From Streptosporangiaceae bacterium (GTDB lineage: Bacteria > Actinomycetota > Actinomycetes > Streptosporangiales > Streptosporangiaceae): a stretch of 6,190 bases of DNA. How positions within the stretch are numbered: the stretch's first letter is position 1; each line of letters starts with the position of its first letter. The stretch lies in the NCBI GenBank assembly GCA_030043395.1, contig JASHXW010000145.1, forward strand, positions 1 to 6,190, in the 5' to 3' direction. Below, in pieces: positions 5,361 through 6,190 of this stretch. The notes beneath the pieces are model-generated. The model saw only the letters and a list, made by a program, of their open reading frames with translations. It was not told the origin of the DNA and ran no database searches. The translations under genes and the position numbers were made by a program.

Positions 5361-6044
5361 TTAGCGCTGGGTGGGTGGGGTGTGGGTGAGGGCGTGGCGG
5401 AGTTTGCCGCGGGCGCGGTGCAGGCGGGACATGACGGTGCCGAGTGGGGTGTTCATGATGGTGGCGACGTCGCGGTAGGGGTAGCCGGCGATGTCGGCGA
5501 GGTAGATGGTGGTGCGGAAGTCGTCGGGGAGGTCGCGCAGGGCGGTGAGCAGGGGGGTGTCGGTGATGTGGTCGAGGGCTTCGGCTTCGGCGGAGCGGGG
5601 GGTGGGGGTGAGGGGGTCGGCGCTGGTGGTCCAGTCGTTGTGCGGGTCGGCGCCGGGGGCGATCTGGGGTTCGCGGCGGCGCTTGCGGTAGGTGTTGATG
5701 AAGGTGGTGGACAGGATGCGGTGCAGCCAGGCGCGCAGGTTGGTGCCGGGGGTGTACTGGGCGAAGCTGGCGTAGGCCTTGGTGAGGGTGTCTTGGACGA
5801 GGTCTTCGGCGTCGGCGGGGTGGCGGGTCAGGCGCAGGGCGGCGGGGTAGAGGTGGGCGAGGTGGGGGCGGATCTGGTCTTCGAAGCTGGCGTGCCGGGC
5901 GGCGGTGTCGGGTGCCATGGCGGTGCTGGCGGTGCCGGCCGTCGTGATGCCCGGGGTGGCGGTGTCGGGCGCCGGGGCGGCGGCGGTGCTGCCGGGCGCC
6001 ATTGCGGTGGCGACGCTGGCCGTGGCAGTGGCGGTGGTGGTCAT
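5361..6044 (-). CDS. ECF RNA polymerase sigma factor, SigR/SigH-like
   Basis: Sigma-70 family extracytoplasmic-function factor (227 aa) that directs RNA polymerase to specific promoters. Region 2 spans about residues 54-125, with [14 protein letters not shown] (78-91) for core binding and [24 protein letters not shown] (103-126) for -10 recognition. Region 4 spans about 165-218, with [23 protein letters not shown] (172-194) and [20 protein letters not shown] (197-216) forming the helix-turn-helix that reads the -35. This wording is characteristic of sigma-R/SigH, the thiol-oxidative stress sigma factor of actinomycetes. The ATG at 6044 has GGGGGAG 8 bases upstream. The first 42 residues are Ala/Thr/Pro-rich low complexity, with TAMAP occurring twice (13-17, 41-45). 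An internal ATG (Met43, 5918-5916) would give a normal-sized 185-residue form. No RsrA-like anti-sigma gene follows. Codons end overwhelmingly in C, more than in the neighbouring genes. Confidence 0.92.
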   Translation of the reverse strand: MTTTATATASVATAMAPGSTAAAPAPDTATPGITTAGTASTAMAPDTAARHASFEDQIRPHLAHLYPAALRLTRHPADAEDLVQDTLTKAYASFAQYTPGTNLRAWLHRILSTTFINTYRKRRREPQIAPGADPHNDWTTSADPLTPTPRSAEAEALDHITDTPLLTALRDLPDDFRTTIYLADIAGYPYRDVATIMNTPLGTVMSRLHRARGKLRHALTHTPPTQR

Positions 6045-6052
6045 GGCGTTGG

Positions 6053-6059
6053 CTCCCCC
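6053..6059 (-). promoter_or_regulatory. Ribosome binding site of sigma factor gene
   Basis: GGGGGAG on the minus strand, 8 bases before the ATG at 6044-6042. It supports translation of the long form with its low-complexity N-terminus rather than only the short form from Met43. Confidence 0.65.
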
Positions 6060-6190
6060 GAGTAGTGCGGCCGGGCGGCGGGCTGGTCGTGCTCGCGTGT
6101 ACTGCCCGGTTGGCTGTCAGTTACTAGGACGCGCGAGGTGCCTGGACGGACGCGTGACCTGCGTTACATCGTGATTACGGGCGGTGATCA
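6060..6190. other. Upstream region of sigma factor gene, no gene seen
   Basis: Non-coding stretch up to the window edge. On the minus strand there is a TAGTAA (around 6126-6121) about 80 bases before the ATG, without a recognisable -35. There is no GGAAT on either strand, so the autoregulatory sigma-R-type promoter (GGAAT about 18 bases before GTT) is not visible here. The outer 40 bases are less GC-rich and contain GTGATTA (6171-6177) and GTGATCA (6184-6190), near-repeats 13 bases apart. They could be part of a regulatory site of a gene beyond the edge. Confidence 0.35.

Noticed and set aside
5304..6065. 253-residue open frame on the plus strand, Gly/Val-rich
   Set aside because: It is antisense to the sigma factor gene, whose domains are unmistakable. 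The product is low-complexity and has no recognisable domain. The frame is open because the sigma gene uses C-ending codons.

Overview
The window comes from a high-GC Gram-positive bacterium, most likely an actinomycete. The support is very GC-rich coding sequence with G/C-ending codons, GTG and TTG starts, tightly overlapping genes, and a sigma factor of the SigR/SigH (sigma-R) type, a group typical of Actinobacteria. I cannot name the genus. I see no rRNA, tRNA, CRISPR array, transposase or integrase.

Layout. Positions 9-1162 (minus strand) hold two tandem, translationally coupled genes for small four-helix membrane proteins of the GtrA family. They are about 57% identical by hand alignment, so they look like a gene duplication. 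A 245-bp divergent spacer (1163-1407) contains two inverted repeats. Positions 1408-4014 (plus strand) hold a compact three-gene operon: an ABC-2 exporter ATPase followed by two different ABC-2 permeases, with overlaps of 1 and 8 bases. The family resemblance is to NodI/NodJ and the DrrA/DrrB exporters. After an 80-bp gap comes a 391-residue FAD/NAD(P)-dependent oxidoreductase (4095-5270, plus), which may be read from a leaderless transcript. It faces a convergent ECF sigma factor gene (5361-6044, minus). Between their ends lie a small hairpin and a three-copy G-rich tandem repeat.

How the genes may work together. The ATPase and the two permeases should form one exporter with a heterodimeric membrane part. 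The divergently transcribed GtrA pair belongs to a family that handles polyprenyl-linked sugars at the membrane, and the closest characterised ABC relatives (NodIJ) export a lipo-oligosaccharide. The five genes could therefore form a glycan or glycolipid translocation locus. This is inference from context, because no glycosyltransferase is in view. The oxidoreductase could modify a small molecule linked to the exporter or be unrelated. The sigma factor is probably a separate unit. It resembles the thiol-stress regulator sigma-R, but it lacks the RsrA-type anti-sigma gene that normally follows sigR and has an unusual Ala/Thr/Pro-rich N-terminal extension.

I do not see a clearly new biological system. 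The points most worth a second look are the sigma factor without an adjacent anti-sigma gene, the duplicated GtrA pair beside a NodIJ-like exporter, the possible leaderless start, and the G-rich repeat between the convergent genes.
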